Shown: positions 1-7,870, counted from the stretch's first letter. The stretch is DNA of 13,941 bases from an uncultured Erysipelotrichaceae bacterium (GCA_902782955.1 CACZPD010000094.1:1-13941), one strand, 5' to 3'. Numbers and translations are program-made. The notes: a model not told the origin generated them from the sequence alone.

Positions 1-1224
1 GATACGCTGAAAAAGATCGAAGCCGAGCGTAAGGAGATGGCTGCCAATGTCCAGAAATACGCCGCTGAAGCGGAGAGCTGGCAGAAGAAAGCCAATGAGA
101 AGCAGGTTGAGATCAATGCCCTGAATGCGCAGATCTATGCCAAGCAGGCGGAAGTCGACGCGATGGAAGTCAAGATCGAAGAGAAGCAGAAAGAAATCGA
201 GGCAAGACAGGGGGAACTGGATACGATTGAGGGAAAACTCAAAAACCGTATGGTGCTTTCCCAGCCGACGATGCGTCTCAATAAATTTACGGATATCCTG
301 ATGGGATCATCCACATTCGAGGAATTCCTGCGGATCCTGAGCGGCATTGAAGCGATCTCCCAGAGTGACCGGTATGTATTCGACCAGATCATCGTTCTCA
401 AGGCACAGCTGGAAGAAGACAAGAAGGAAATGGAAGAGATCCAGAAAACGCTCGAGGAAGCGGTGAAGGAACTGAACGAAAAGAAAGCAGTTGTCGTGGA
501 AGCGCAGAATGAACTGCTCGCCCTGAAATACAAGGCACTTATGCTCGAAAAGGAAGCGCAGCAGCAGGCTGCTGAGCTGGAAGCAAAGGGTAATAAAGTG
601 GCTGCGAATATCAAGGCGCTGAACGAACAGATGCAGAAGATCAGCGAACAGCTGGATTCTGTCGTATCCGCAAACGGATGGACTTATCCTGTTCCGGGCG
701 CGTGGAAATCCGCGGGAACCTGGTACTACTGGGGCGGCGGCGTTCATCTTGGATATGATTTCGCGGCGCCGATCGGCACACCGATCTACGCGGTCGGAAA
801 CGGCGTCATCATCAACAGGGCTGACGGCTGTCCGTCCGGATATCTTGGATCTGCGTGCGGCTATCAGTACGGCGGGTCAAGCGGCGGCGGCAACCAGGTC
901 TATCTGCTTACCATCGTCAACGGCAATCTGTATGCGGTCAAATATCTGCATATGCTTTCCGGTACACCGATCGCTGCCGGTACAGTCGTTACTGCCGGTA
1001 CAAAGGTCGGCGCTGTCGGGACATCCGGGAACAGCAGCGGTCCGCACTGTCATATCGAGGTATTCTATCTCGGTGACGGATCCAACTTTTCATACTACGC
1101 GAAGAACTGGAACGGTGACCTCGCATTCGGATGCGGATGGGGCTATGCCGCTTTGAACAGGCGCTGTGAGAGCGGCGTCGGCGCTCCCTGCCGGATCCGT
1201 CCGGAAACCGTATTCGGAGGATAA
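1..1224 (+). CDS. M23 family peptidoglycan endopeptidase with coiled coil (CwlO/PcsB-like), 5' end missing
   Basis: Extracellular zinc metallopeptidase expected to cut peptidoglycan cross-bridges. The reading frame is open to the window edge, so the N-terminus, including any signal peptide, lies upstream; the ATG at 37 is internal. Residues 1 to about 220 (counted from base 1) are a Lys/Glu/Gln/Ala-rich coiled coil. The M23 domain follows at about 230-370 with all ligands present: His249 and Asp253 (HxxxD), His317, and His349/His351 (HxH), so the enzyme should be active. Six cysteines (277, 286, 350, 378, 389, 397) are unusual for this fold. Coiled coil plus C-terminal hydrolase is the architecture of hydrolases activated by FtsEX, so ftsE-ftsX may lie just upstream (inference). 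The stop is 39 bases before the protease gene that follows. Family assignment is firm; the exact cell-division role is inferred. Confidence 0.92.
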   Translation, partial: DTLKKIEAERKEMAANVQKYAAEAESWQKKANEKQVEINALNAQIYAKQAEVDAMEVKIEEKQKEIEARQGELDTIEGKLKNRMVLSQPTMRLNKFTDILMGSSTFEEFLRILSGIEAISQSDRYVFDQIIVLKAQLEEDKKEMEEIQKTLEEAVKELNEKKAVVVEAQNELLALKYKALMLEKEAQQQAAELEAKGNKVAANIKALNEQMQKISEQLDSVVSANGWTYPVPGAWKSAGTWYYWGGGVHLGYDFAAPIGTPIYAVGNGVIINRADGCPSGYLGSACGYQYGGSSGGGNQVYLLTIVNGNLYAVKYLHMLSGTPIAAGTVVTAGTKVGAVGTSGNSSGPHCHIEVFYLGDGSNFSYYAKNWNGDLAFGCGWGYAALNRRCESGVGAPCRIRPETVFGG

Positions 1225-1263
1225 AGAAAATCCCGTTTCTATCAGGGATATTTGGAGATATAT

Positions 1264-2820
1264 ATGAGCGAAAAACCGGAAGAGATCAGGGAAGAAGAGA
1301 TCAACAGCGAAGATACAATTCACCGGATCCGTCTGAAAAGACATCTTTGGCCGGATGAAGAAGAATTGCTCTCCCTGCAGAATAAAGTTAAAAATCTGAG
1401 AGTGATCATGATTGTGCTTTGCGCATGTGCTTTAGTGCTGGGCTGGCTTCTCGGCAGTATTCTGCCGGCACCGTCGCTTTCCTATATGCGTCAGGGCATT
1501 TCCACCGTGAAAAAAATGGATTCCAACAAGAAGATCGAATCCGTTATGGAGATCATGGAGGAAGACTGGTATTTCGGGAAGGATATCGAAGGGCTGGATG
1601 AAAGACTGGAAACGCAGGCCCTGAAAGCAATTACCAATAACGAGGAAGATCCGCATACGGACTATCTTTCCAAGGAAGAGATCGACAGTTTCGTGCAGTC
1701 GATCAACCGGAATTTCACCGGTATCGGTGTTGAATTCATATCCAATGACGGCATCAATATCGTTCAGAAAGTCTTCAAGAACTCACCGGCCGAAAAGGCA
1801 GGTGTTCTTGCGGGCGATATAATAAACAAAGTGGACGGTGTATCCATGGAGGGCTCTGACGCCGAGCAGGTCAAGGCAGTTGTGCAGGGAGATGAAGGCA
1901 CCAAGGTGACCATTGAATTCCTGCGTGACGGAAAACCCGTTACCCTGGATATCGTCAGAGGCAAGATCAGCGCTACGACTTTTGCGAAGATCATGGATTC
2001 CGACATCGGATATCTGGAACTGTATCAGTTCGGTGACGGAACGCCGGAAGAAGCGAAGGCTTATCTGGACGAGTTCCGGGACCGTGGCGTCCATAAGCTG
2101 ATCATTGATCTGCGTGACAACGGCGGCGGTTATCTGGATGTTCTGTGCAAGATCGCCGGATACTTTGTGCCGGAAAAGTCCGTTGTTGTAAAACAGGAAT
2201 ACCGCGACGGAACCATCGTTGATTCCAAATCCACCACATCACCGTATGAGAATTTTGACGAGGTAGTCATCCTGGTAAATGAGAACACAGCCAGCGCTTC
2301 CGAAATCTTTACATTGACAATGAAGGAACTGCGGGATGATGTGACTGTAGTAGGAAAGAAAACATACGGTAAGGGAACCGTCCAGATCACACGTACTTTT
2401 GACGACGGATCCGCCCTGAAATATACGACTTCCAGATGGCTTTCTCCCGGAGGTGTTTCCATCAATGGGACAGGAATTGAACCGGATGAGGAAGTCAGTC
2501 TGCATGAAGTGCTGACAATGCCGTACGCCGCCATGGAAGAAGGCGAATCCTTCGCAGTTGATTCCACCGGTGAATATATCGCAACAGCCCAGCTCGCGAT
2601 GGATTATCTCGGATATGCGGCAGACCGCAGCGACGGTTATTTTTCACCCGAGACAGAAGAAGCCCTGAAAAGATTCCAGCAGGATAAGGGACTGGAAGTG
2701 ACCGGTGTGCTGGATGAAAAGACATACAATACACTGATCTCCAATGTCGTCCTGGAACATTCCACGAACGAAGCACATGATCCGCAGCTGCAGCGGGCAA
2801 AGGAGCTGCTGAATGACTGA
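1264..2820 (+). CDS. S41 carboxyl-terminal processing protease with PDZ and peptidoglycan-binding domains
   Basis: Membrane-anchored serine protease of the CtpA/CtpB family that trims or degrades extracytoplasmic proteins. Numbered from the ATG at 1264 (518 aa): an acidic/basic cytoplasmic segment, one membrane helix at about 47-67, a PDZ domain at about 152-232, the S41 catalytic core to about 415, and a PG_binding_1 domain at about 435-493. The catalytic Ser-Lys-Gln set is visible: Ser346 in TASASE (Ser344 is the less likely alternative), and Lys370 and Gln374 in YGKGTVQ. I prefer ATG 1264 over the in-frame TTG at 1252, because GGAG at 1254-1257 sits 6 bases before it and overlaps the TTG. 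The gene follows the M23 hydrolase closely and overlaps uvrB by 8 bases. Ctp proteases in other bacteria control M23 or NlpC hydrolases, so the neighbour is a plausible substrate (inference). Confidence 0.93.
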   Translation: MSEKPEEIREEEINSEDTIHRIRLKRHLWPDEEELLSLQNKVKNLRVIMIVLCACALVLGWLLGSILPAPSLSYMRQGISTVKKMDSNKKIESVMEIMEEDWYFGKDIEGLDERLETQALKAITNNEEDPHTDYLSKEEIDSFVQSINRNFTGIGVEFISNDGINIVQKVFKNSPAEKAGVLAGDIINKVDGVSMEGSDAEQVKAVVQGDEGTKVTIEFLRDGKPVTLDIVRGKISATTFAKIMDSDIGYLELYQFGDGTPEEAKAYLDEFRDRGVHKLIIDLRDNGGGYLDVLCKIAGYFVPEKSVVVKQEYRDGTIVDSKSTTSPYENFDEVVILVNENTASASEIFTLTMKELRDDVTVVGKKTYGKGTVQITRTFDDGSALKYTTSRWLSPGGVSINGTGIEPDEEVSLHEVLTMPYAAMEEGESFAVDSTGEYIATAQLAMDYLGYAADRSDGYFSPETEEALKRFQQDKGLEVTGVLDEKTYNTLISNVVLEHSTNEAHDPQLQRAKELLND

Positions 2821-4786
2821 ACGGTTTGAACTGGTATCGGAGTTCAGGCCGACCGGAGATCAGCCGGAAGCCATTGCGCAGCTGGTCGAAGGACTGAAGC
2901 AGGGGAAAAAGGAGCAGGTGCTGGAAGGGGCGACCGGGACAGGCAAAACATTTACCATGGCCAATGTCATCGCGGCCGTAAACAAACCGACGCTTGTATT
3001 TTCCCACAACAAGACCCTGGCCGGTCAGCTGTATGCGGAATTCAAGGAACTGTTTCCCCATAACCGGGTGGAATATTTCGTTTCCAATTTCGATTACTAT
3101 CAGCCGGAAGCTTATGTTCCGAAAAATGATATGTATATCGAAAAGACAGCGGCGATCAATGAGGAGCTGGATATGTTCCGGGAATCGGCGCTGAATTCCC
3201 TGATCGAAAGAAGGGATACGATCGTTGTTGCGAGTGTAGCGTGCATTTACGCGGCCAGCGATCCGGAACAATATAAAGATATGTTCTTTACGATCCGCGT
3301 CGGGGAGGAATATGACCGGAATGACCTGATGCGCCGGTTTATTGCGCTTCAGTATGTGCGCAACGATATGGAACAGTCCCGCGGCACGATCCGTGTGCGC
3401 GGGGATGTGATCGAGATCACGCCTTCCTATACGGACGCGTTCAATATCCGCATAGAGATGTTCGGGGATGAGATCGACAGGATCTCCGAGATCGAGCCGC
3501 TGACAGGCAAAACGATCCAGGCATACCAGTTTTACAATATCTTTCCGGCGAGCGGTTATGCCCGCAGCAAAGCCACGATGGACCGTGCCTGCGACGCCAT
3601 TGAAGCGGAACTGGAAGAGCGGCTTGCCTATTTTGAAAAAGAGGGCAAGCTTCTGGAAAAGGAACGTCTGGAACAGCGGACCCGGTTTGATCTGGAATCC
3701 CTGCGGGAAAACGGATACTGTGCCGGGATCGAGAACTATTCCATGCATATAGACGGACGTGTGCCCGGACAGAGACCATATAACCTGTTTGATTATTTTC
3801 CCGATGATTTCCTGATGATCGTGGATGAATCGCATGTTTCGCTTCCGCAGATCAGGGGTATGTACAACGGCGACCGCCAGCGCAAGGAAACGCTTGTGCA
3901 GTATGGTTTCCGTCTGCCTTCGGCGCTGGACAACAGGCCGATGCGCTTTGATGAATATGAGACGATGATCAACCAGGTCATCTACTGCAGCGCTACGCCG
4001 GGCGATTATGAACTGGACCATGTCCATCACCAGATCGTGGAACAGATCATCCGTCCGACCGGACTGCTGGACCCGGTCATTACCCTGAAGCCGACCCACG
4101 GACAGATCGATGATATCTGCATGGAACTGGATAAACGGATCGCCCGCGGCGAAAGGGTGCTGATCACGACACTGACAGTACGGATGGCAGAGGACCTGAC
4201 CGATTATCTGAAACAGAGAAGTTATAAGGTCGCCTATCTGCACCATGAGACGAAAACGCTTGAAAGGACGGAGATCATCCGTGATCTGCGTCTCGGAAAA
4301 GTGGATGTGATCGTCGGCATCAACCTCCTGAGGGAAGGTCTTGATATTCCCGAAGTATCCCTTGTGTGCATCCTGGATGCAGACAAGGAAGGATTCCTGC
4401 GTTCGGAGCGCTCCCTGATCCAGACGATCGGACGCGCTGCCCGGAACGAGAACGGGGAAGTCATCATGTACGCTGACAACATCACGGATTCCATGCGGAA
4501 GGCCATTGACGAGACCAACCGGCGCCGGGCCATCCAGGAGAAATACAACCGGGATCACGGCATTACGCCGCATACGGTCAGGAAGCAGATCTCCGAAGCG
4601 ATCCGCGGCAAGGAAACCAAGGAAATGGCTGCGAAGTACATGAAGAAGAAATCCAAACTTGCACAGAAGGATTTTGACAAGCTGATCCACGATATGGAAA
4701 AGGAAATGCGCGAAGCAGCCGCAACCCTGGATTTCGAAAGAGCTGCCCAGCTCAGGGATATGATCTTCGAACTGAAATCCGAATAA
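2813..4786 (+). CDS. uvrB: Excinuclease ABC subunit B
   Basis: DNA damage-verification helicase of nucleotide excision repair; it is loaded by UvrA and recruits UvrC. It has 657 residues, the normal length. Walker A GATGTGKT is at 39-46, the DESH Walker B at 338-341, motif VI with Arg541/Arg544 in QTIGRAARN, and the C-terminal UVR motif that contacts UvrC at about 620-655. The beta-hairpin region is present (DYYQPEAY, Tyr95, Tyr96, Tyr101, Tyr108), but the two residues before Asp94, usually Tyr92-Tyr93, are Asn92-Phe93. AGGAG at 2801-2805 lies 7 bases before the ATG, and the start overlaps the protease stop by 8 bases, so translation is probably coupled. uvrA, often next to uvrB, does not follow; a terminator does. 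The identification is secure. Confidence 0.98.
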   Translation: MTERFELVSEFRPTGDQPEAIAQLVEGLKQGKKEQVLEGATGTGKTFTMANVIAAVNKPTLVFSHNKTLAGQLYAEFKELFPHNRVEYFVSNFDYYQPEAYVPKNDMYIEKTAAINEELDMFRESALNSLIERRDTIVVASVACIYAASDPEQYKDMFFTIRVGEEYDRNDLMRRFIALQYVRNDMEQSRGTIRVRGDVIEITPSYTDAFNIRIEMFGDEIDRISEIEPLTGKTIQAYQFYNIFPASGYARSKATMDRACDAIEAELEERLAYFEKEGKLLEKERLEQRTRFDLESLRENGYCAGIENYSMHIDGRVPGQRPYNLFDYFPDDFLMIVDESHVSLPQIRGMYNGDRQRKETLVQYGFRLPSALDNRPMRFDEYETMINQVIYCSATPGDYELDHVHHQIVEQIIRPTGLLDPVITLKPTHGQIDDICMELDKRIARGERVLITTLTVRMAEDLTDYLKQRSYKVAYLHHETKTLERTEIIRDLRLGKVDVIVGINLLREGLDIPEVSLVCILDADKEGFLRSERSLIQTIGRAARNENGEVIMYADNITDSMRKAIDETNRRRAIQEKYNRDHGITPHTVRKQISEAIRGKETKEMAAKYMKKKSKLAQKDFDKLIHDMEKEMREAAATLDFERAAQLRDMIFELKSE

Positions 4787-4794
4787 TAAGCATG

Positions 4795-4842
4795 AAAAAA
4801 TCAGGGTACAGCACAGTGATTCTGTGTCATACCCTGATTTTT
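4795..4842. terminator. Bidirectional intrinsic terminator between convergent uvrB and the alaT operon
   Basis: A 13-bp outer stem pairs 4796-4808 (AAAAATCAGGGTA) with 4830-4842 (TACCCTGATTTTT). An inner 5-bp stem pairs CACAG at 4812-4816 with CTGTG at 4822-4826. The A-tract on one side and T-tract on the other give a U-run whichever strand is transcribed. It lies 8 bases after the uvrB stop and 10 bases beyond the stop of the minus-strand small membrane protein, so it can end both units. Confidence 0.9.
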
Positions 4843-4852
4843 GTTTTGGCGG

Positions 4853-5023
4853 TTACTTCTTCTGTGTGAAGTACTGGTACAGATAATAAGCGCAGGCTGC
4901 GATCAGTGCGATGAAGACTACATTTGTGAGCAGGTTCAGCGCGATATGGAACAGACGCGGCAGGAACTTCAGAACGATCCATAATACGGCAAGGCCGCCT
5001 AATACTTTTTTCCAGTTTTCCAT
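4853..5023 (-). CDS. Small membrane protein of unknown function, 56 aa
   Basis: I do not recognise a family. The peptide starts MENWKKVLGG and ends YFTQKK. It is strongly hydrophobic, with two candidate membrane segments at about 8-26 and 30-51 separated by LPRLFH. Charged residues are few and lie at the ends and in the short connection, as in small helical-hairpin membrane proteins. Support for a real gene: a perfect AGGAGG (plus-strand 5030-5035) 6 bases before the ATG, a start only 17 bases after the end of the Lrp-type gene on the same strand, and a terminator right after the stop. It is therefore probably the last gene of the alaT-alaR operon. A longer frame on the same strand (4827-5066) is out of phase and has no such signals. 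Function is unknown; location in the alanine operon is the only hint. Confidence 0.75.
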   Translation of the reverse strand: MENWKKVLGGLAVLWIVLKFLPRLFHIALNLLTNVVFIALIAACAYYLYQYFTQKK

Positions 5024-5040
5024 GTGAAACCTCCTGTTTT

Positions 5041-5532
5041 TTATGCGGATACGGGCAGACGATCATCCAGGACCTCTTCCTGGATGTTCATCGTGACGCC
5101 GTTGACTTTGTATTTTTTGAGTACGAACATTGTGACGGTAGCGGTGACGCCTTCGATCGGGGCAAGTTTGTCGCCGACAAAATCGGCTACTTCCCGCATT
5201 GTCCTGGCATTCAGGCTCAGCAGGAATTCGGATGTGCCGCTGACGAGGTACAGGGAACTGACTTCCGGGAATTTCGCAAGACGTTCCGCAATGGCATCAT
5301 AGCCTTTGCCTCTCTGCGGTTTTGCGCTGACGCCGATGAACGCGTCCACATGGTCAACGTTGGTGTTGTCCCAGTTGATCACGGTATGATATCCGCAGAT
5401 GATCTTTTTGTCTTCCAGGCTCTTTTTTGTTTTTTCCACTTCCTCAAGACTTTCCCCGAGGATATCCGCCAGGTCTGTGACGGTAGCGCGCGGGTTTTCG
5501 CTTAAGAGATCCAGCAGCTGCATTGCATTCAT
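5041..5532 (-). CDS. alaR: Lrp/AsnC family transcriptional regulator, probable alanine regulator
   Basis: DNA-binding regulator of the feast/famine type, 163 aa. Residues about 1-55 form the winged helix-turn-helix (LLSENPRATVTDLADILG, then EEVEKTKKSLEDKKII). Residues about 70-145 form the ligand-sensing RAM domain, with SGTSEFLLSL and a C-terminal strand around VTMFVLKKYKV. The start codon directly abuts the stop of the upstream aminotransferase gene (ATG at 5532, TAA ending at 5533). GGGAGG at 5541-5546 sits 8 bases before it, favouring this ATG over the next in-frame one at 5523. In Bacillus subtilis an Lrp-type regulator (AlaR/YugG) is paired with the alanine transaminase AlaT (YugH) and activates it; the gene pair here is the same, so the symbol is given by analogy. 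The family is certain; the effector and target are inferred. Confidence 0.78.
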   Translation of the reverse strand: MNAMQLLDLLSENPRATVTDLADILGESLEEVEKTKKSLEDKKIICGYHTVINWDNTNVDHVDAFIGVSAKPQRGKGYDAIAERLAKFPEVSSLYLVSGTSEFLLSLNARTMREVADFVGDKLAPIEGVTATVTMFVLKKYKVNGVTMNIQEEVLDDRLPVSA

Positions 5533-6708
5533 TTACTTTACCTCCCTGTGTTCCTTCAGAAATTCTTCGATCCGTTTCATCGCTTCACGCAGATGGTCGA
5601 TGCTGTAGGCATAACTGATCCGGGCAAATCCTTCGCCGCATGCGCCGAAGGCATTGCCGGGTATGATTGCGACATGCTTCTCCTGCAGGAGTGCTTCGCA
5701 GAACTCGTCGCTGGTCATGCCGTAACCCGAGATGTTCGGGAATACATAGAATGCCCCGCGCGGTTCAAATGTTTTCAGTCCCATTTCATTGAGTTTCCTG
5801 ACGCAGTACTGCCGGCGCATATCATACTGCCGGCGCATGTAGTCGATATCGTCATCGCAGTCCTTGAGGGCTGTGATCGCGCCGTACTGGGATGTGGTCG
5901 GCGCCGACATGATGCAGCTCTGATGGATCTTGGTCATCGCGCTGATCAGCGGTTCCGGACCGACTGCGTAGCCCATGCGCCATCCGGTCATGGAGTAGGT
6001 TTTTGAGAACCCGTTGATCACGATGGTCTTGTCCCGCATGCCCGGGAATGCCGCAATGGATTCATGGCGGTATCCGTATGTCAGTTCGGAGTAGATCTCA
6101 TCCGACAGGACGATAATATCTTTATCTTTCAGGACAGCTGCGATCTGTTCGAGATCTTCATGGTGCAGGACCGCCCCGGTCGGGTTGTTGGGATAACCCA
6201 GCACAAGTATCTTTGTTTTCGGGGTGATGGCTTTTTCGATCTGTTCCGCCGTGATGCGGAAATCATTTTCCTCTTTCGCCGCAACCGGGACAGGGACACC
6301 GTGCGTCAGTGTTGTGATCGGGTCATAACAGACAAAGCACGGTTCCGGGATGATGACCTCGTCTCCCGGCTCCACAAGGGCACGGATGGCAAGATCGATC
6401 GCTTCACTGCCGCCGACAGTGACGAGCACTTCGCGGCTTGCGTAGCGCAGTCCGTATTTGCGGTACAGCCAGTGACAGATCTCTTCGCGGAGTTCTTTCA
6501 GACCGGCGTTGGCAGTATATTTCGTGCGCCCGATCTCCAGCGAATGGACAGCAGCGTCACGAATATCCCACGGTGTCTGAAAATCAGGTTCACCGACACC
6601 GAGACTGATGCATTCCGGCATTTCCGACACCAGGTCAAAGAAGCGTCGGATCCCGGACGGACGCATCTGTTTCGCGGCCGATGAAAGCAGTTCATCATAA
6701 TTTCGCAT
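5533..6708 (-). CDS. alaT: Class I/II PLP aminotransferase, probable alanine transaminase
   Basis: Cytoplasmic pyridoxal-phosphate enzyme, 391 aa, predicted to interconvert pyruvate plus glutamate with L-alanine plus 2-oxoglutarate. Visible family signatures are the N-terminal SGIRRFFDLVSEM and ISLGVGEPDF, the PNNPTGA motif, the PLP-binding SDEIYSEL, and the Schiff-base lysine Lys236 in NGFSKTYSMTGWRMGY. These segments resemble Bacillus YugH/AlaT more than AspB or PatA. AGGAG (plus-strand 6716-6720) lies 7 bases before the ATG. It is the first gene of a minus-strand unit whose promoter is just upstream, and it is followed without a gap by the Lrp-type regulator. Other substrates, such as aspartate or aromatic amino acids, cannot be excluded from sequence alone, but the alaT-alaR pairing supports alanine. 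Confidence 0.85.
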   Translation of the reverse strand: MRNYDELLSSAAKQMRPSGIRRFFDLVSEMPECISLGVGEPDFQTPWDIRDAAVHSLEIGRTKYTANAGLKELREEICHWLYRKYGLRYASREVLVTVGGSEAIDLAIRALVEPGDEVIIPEPCFVCYDPITTLTHGVPVPVAAKEENDFRITAEQIEKAITPKTKILVLGYPNNPTGAVLHHEDLEQIAAVLKDKDIIVLSDEIYSELTYGYRHESIAAFPGMRDKTIVINGFSKTYSMTGWRMGYAVGPEPLISAMTKIHQSCIMSAPTTSQYGAITALKDCDDDIDYMRRQYDMRRQYCVRKLNEMGLKTFEPRGAFYVFPNISGYGMTSDEFCEALLQEKHVAIIPGNAFGACGEGFARISYAYSIDHLREAMKRIEEFLKEHREVK

Positions 6709-6734
6709 ACGCGCTCTCCTCCGTATATTCCATA

Positions 6735-6762
6735 ATTATACTCTTACTGATGTGAAAAACAA
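6735..6762 (-). promoter_or_regulatory. Promoter of the alaT-alaR operon
   Basis: Read on the minus strand, a perfect TATAAT (plus 6735-6740) is preceded at 16 bp by TTGTTT (plus 6757-6762). Transcription would start near 6728, giving a leader of about 20 bases that contains only the ribosome binding site. The -35 element begins just beyond the U-run of the dat terminator, so the operon appears independent of dat. Confidence 0.7.
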
Positions 6763-6768
6763 AACCGT

Positions 6769-6794
6769 AAAAAAGACCGGATCGTGATCCGGTC
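6769..6794 (-). terminator. Intrinsic terminator of dat
   Basis: A perfect 8-bp stem, GACCGGAT (6775-6782) and ATCCGGTC (6787-6794), with a 4-base CGTG loop. On the minus strand it is followed by six U residues (plus-strand A-run 6769-6774). It lies 8 bases after the dat stop codon. The same two arms recur in the rpsR terminator on the other strand. Confidence 0.88.
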
Positions 6795-6802
6795 ATATGA
6801 TC

Positions 6803-7657
6803 TTAAAGTTTCCAGCCTGTTTCGCGGAAGATGCGGTCAAAATAAGCTTTCTGGATCTTCCGGAACAGGTCGCGGTCCTTCATCCCTACAGGTCTGCCGC
6901 TGAATGTATCCGCAGCCGCGCAGATCTTGGTCGTGGAACAGACGATGATCTCATCCGCATCTGTGAATTCATCCATCGTGATGTTTCTTTCTTCCCGCGG
7001 TATGCCTAACTCCTCTGCTGTTTCAAACAGATGTTTGCGGGTGACGGAAGGGAGGATCCATTCATTCTGCACCGGACCTGCGAGCACGCCGTCCTTCAGG
7101 ATCAGGATGGAACTGTGTGCGCCTTCGGTCATGTATTCGCCGCGGTGGAAAACGATCTCATCGCAGCCGGCTTCTTCCCCGCGCTGGGCTGCCAGCACAT
7201 TCGGGATCAGGTTCAGGGTCTTGATATTGCAGTGAAGGAAACGGGTATCTTCGATATCGGTCAGCTTCAGCGGGATGGAATAGTCGAGCGCCTTCATCGG
7301 CGTGACCGTGATCAGCAGGGTAGGCTTCTGATCTCCTTTCGGGAAAATATGACTGCGCCTGCAGTTGGCACGTGAAGACTGCCAGTAGACCGTTGCGGCT
7401 TCTTCGCATTCAGACGCGTCCAGGCACTTCTGCAGCTCCGCCCTCAGTTCTTCCCGTGAAAGCGGGAACTTGATCTCCAGCATGCGGCAGGAACGGTAAA
7501 ACCTGTCCAGATGGTCATCCAGGGCAAAGAAGGTTCCCTTCCAGGCGGAAGCCACATCGTAGACACCGTCTCCGAAAAACAGGGCACGGTCCTGCATCGG
7601 GATCTCCATTTCATCCAGAAGTCCCATCTTCCCGTTGTAATATCCGATTTCTTTCAT
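6803..7657 (-). CDS. dat: D-amino-acid (D-alanine) aminotransferase
   Basis: Class IV PLP enzyme, 284 aa, predicted to make D-glutamate from D-alanine and 2-oxoglutarate, linking D-alanine to a second peptidoglycan precursor. Landmarks match the characterised Bacillus enzyme (283 aa, Lys145): FFGDGVYD near the N-terminus, the Schiff-base lysine Lys146 in NIKTLNLIPNVLA, Glu178 in MTEGAHSS, and the RxH carboxylate trap at Arg101-His103, which separates D-alanine transaminases from branched-chain ones. The start is ATG 7657, with AGGAG (plus 7666-7670) 8 bases upstream. An upstream in-frame ATG at 7708 adds 17 residues but has no such site. The gene is divergent from rpsF across a 222-base gap and has its own terminator. 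No convincing sigma-A promoter was found for it. Confidence 0.9.
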   Translation of the reverse strand: MKEIGYYNGKMGLLDEMEIPMQDRALFFGDGVYDVASAWKGTFFALDDHLDRFYRSCRMLEIKFPLSREELRAELQKCLDASECEEAATVYWQSSRANCRRSHIFPKGDQKPTLLITVTPMKALDYSIPLKLTDIEDTRFLHCNIKTLNLIPNVLAAQRGEEAGCDEIVFHRGEYMTEGAHSSILILKDGVLAGPVQNEWILPSVTRKHLFETAEELGIPREERNITMDEFTDADEIIVCSTTKICAAADTFSGRPVGMKDRDLFRKIQKAYFDRIFRETGWKL

Positions 7658-7720
7658 GATCTTATCTCCTTTCAGAAAATTGTAATACGCATTGCCGGAA
7701 ACCGCCATACGGAATATACT

Positions 7721-7748
7721 GCGTATAAACAGCAGGCAGGCGTATAAA
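7721..7748. repeat. Direct repeat pair GCGTATAAA upstream of dat
   Basis: GCGTATAAA occurs at 7721-7729 and again at 7740-7748, 19 bases apart, close to two helical turns. An inverted half copy (ATACGC) is at 7685-7690. The pair lies between the start of dat and the rpsF promoter, so it could be an operator for dat. That is inference; short AT-rich repeats can also arise by chance. Confidence 0.35.
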
Positions 7749-7803
7749 ATAATACATAATATAAAAATATTTTATTGCCTTCCCACTTAAAAACTGATAA
7801 TAT
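7743..7803 (+). promoter_or_regulatory. Promoter of the rpsF-ssb-rpsR operon with upstream A+T-rich element
   Basis: TTGCCT (7775-7780) and TAATAT (7798-7803) are separated by exactly 17 bp. The stretch immediately upstream, about 7743-7774, is almost pure A/T with A- and T-runs, as expected for an UP element that boosts ribosomal promoters. Transcription would start near 7810, leaving a leader of about 70 bases before rpsF. Confidence 0.65.
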
Positions 7804-7815
7804 TATCGGGCGAGT

Positions 7816-7870
7816 AAAAGCAAGTCGACTTTTGCTCCTTGCCAGAAATGGCCGTTAGACCAGAAGGAGG
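7816..7870 (+). promoter_or_regulatory. Structured rpsF leader, candidate S6:S18-binding autoregulatory element
   Basis: CTCCTT (7835-7840) is complementary to AAGGAG (7864-7869), which is the Shine-Dalgarno of rpsF, so the ribosome binding site can be locked in a 6-bp stem. Stacked inside is a hairpin GCCA-GAAA-TGGC (7841-7852) with a GNRA loop. The 3' side carries an unpaired stretch beginning with CCG (7852-7854). An additional small hairpin can form at 7816-7833. Known S6:S18 leader motifs present a conserved CCG in a bulge flanked by a stem and a hairpin, and occur before rpsF-rpsR operons. The match here is by eye, not by covariance model; an alternative pairing TGG/CCA (7849-7851 with 7860-7862) is possible. 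Confidence 0.65.

Noticed and set aside
1252..1263. TTG at 1252 as the protease start
   Set aside because: It overlaps the GGAG that serves the ATG at 1264 and has no ribosome binding site of its own at a suitable distance.
2495..4690. Very long open frame on the minus strand (731 codons) opposite uvrB and the end of the protease gene
   Set aside because: It lies antisense to a secure uvrB. The translation has no recognisable domain and is rich in His/Arg/Phe, as expected from reading a codon-biased gene in reverse, and it has no credible ribosome binding site.
4827..5066. 79-codon minus-strand frame over the small membrane protein gene
   Set aside because: It runs out of phase with the better 56-codon frame, extends into alaR and the terminator, is basic and low-complexity, and lacks a ribosome binding site.
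6709..6770. T-box or riboswitch upstream of alaT
   Set aside because: The predicted transcript leader is only about 20 bases, too short for either.
7658..7708. Upstream ATG (7708) extending dat by 17 residues
   Set aside because: There is no Shine-Dalgarno before it, and the AGGAG at 7666-7670 points to ATG 7657, which also gives the family's normal length and N-terminus.
7801..7806. TATTAT as an alternative -10 for rpsF
   Set aside because: It would need a 20-bp spacer to TTGCCT; TAATAT at 7798-7803 gives 17 bp.
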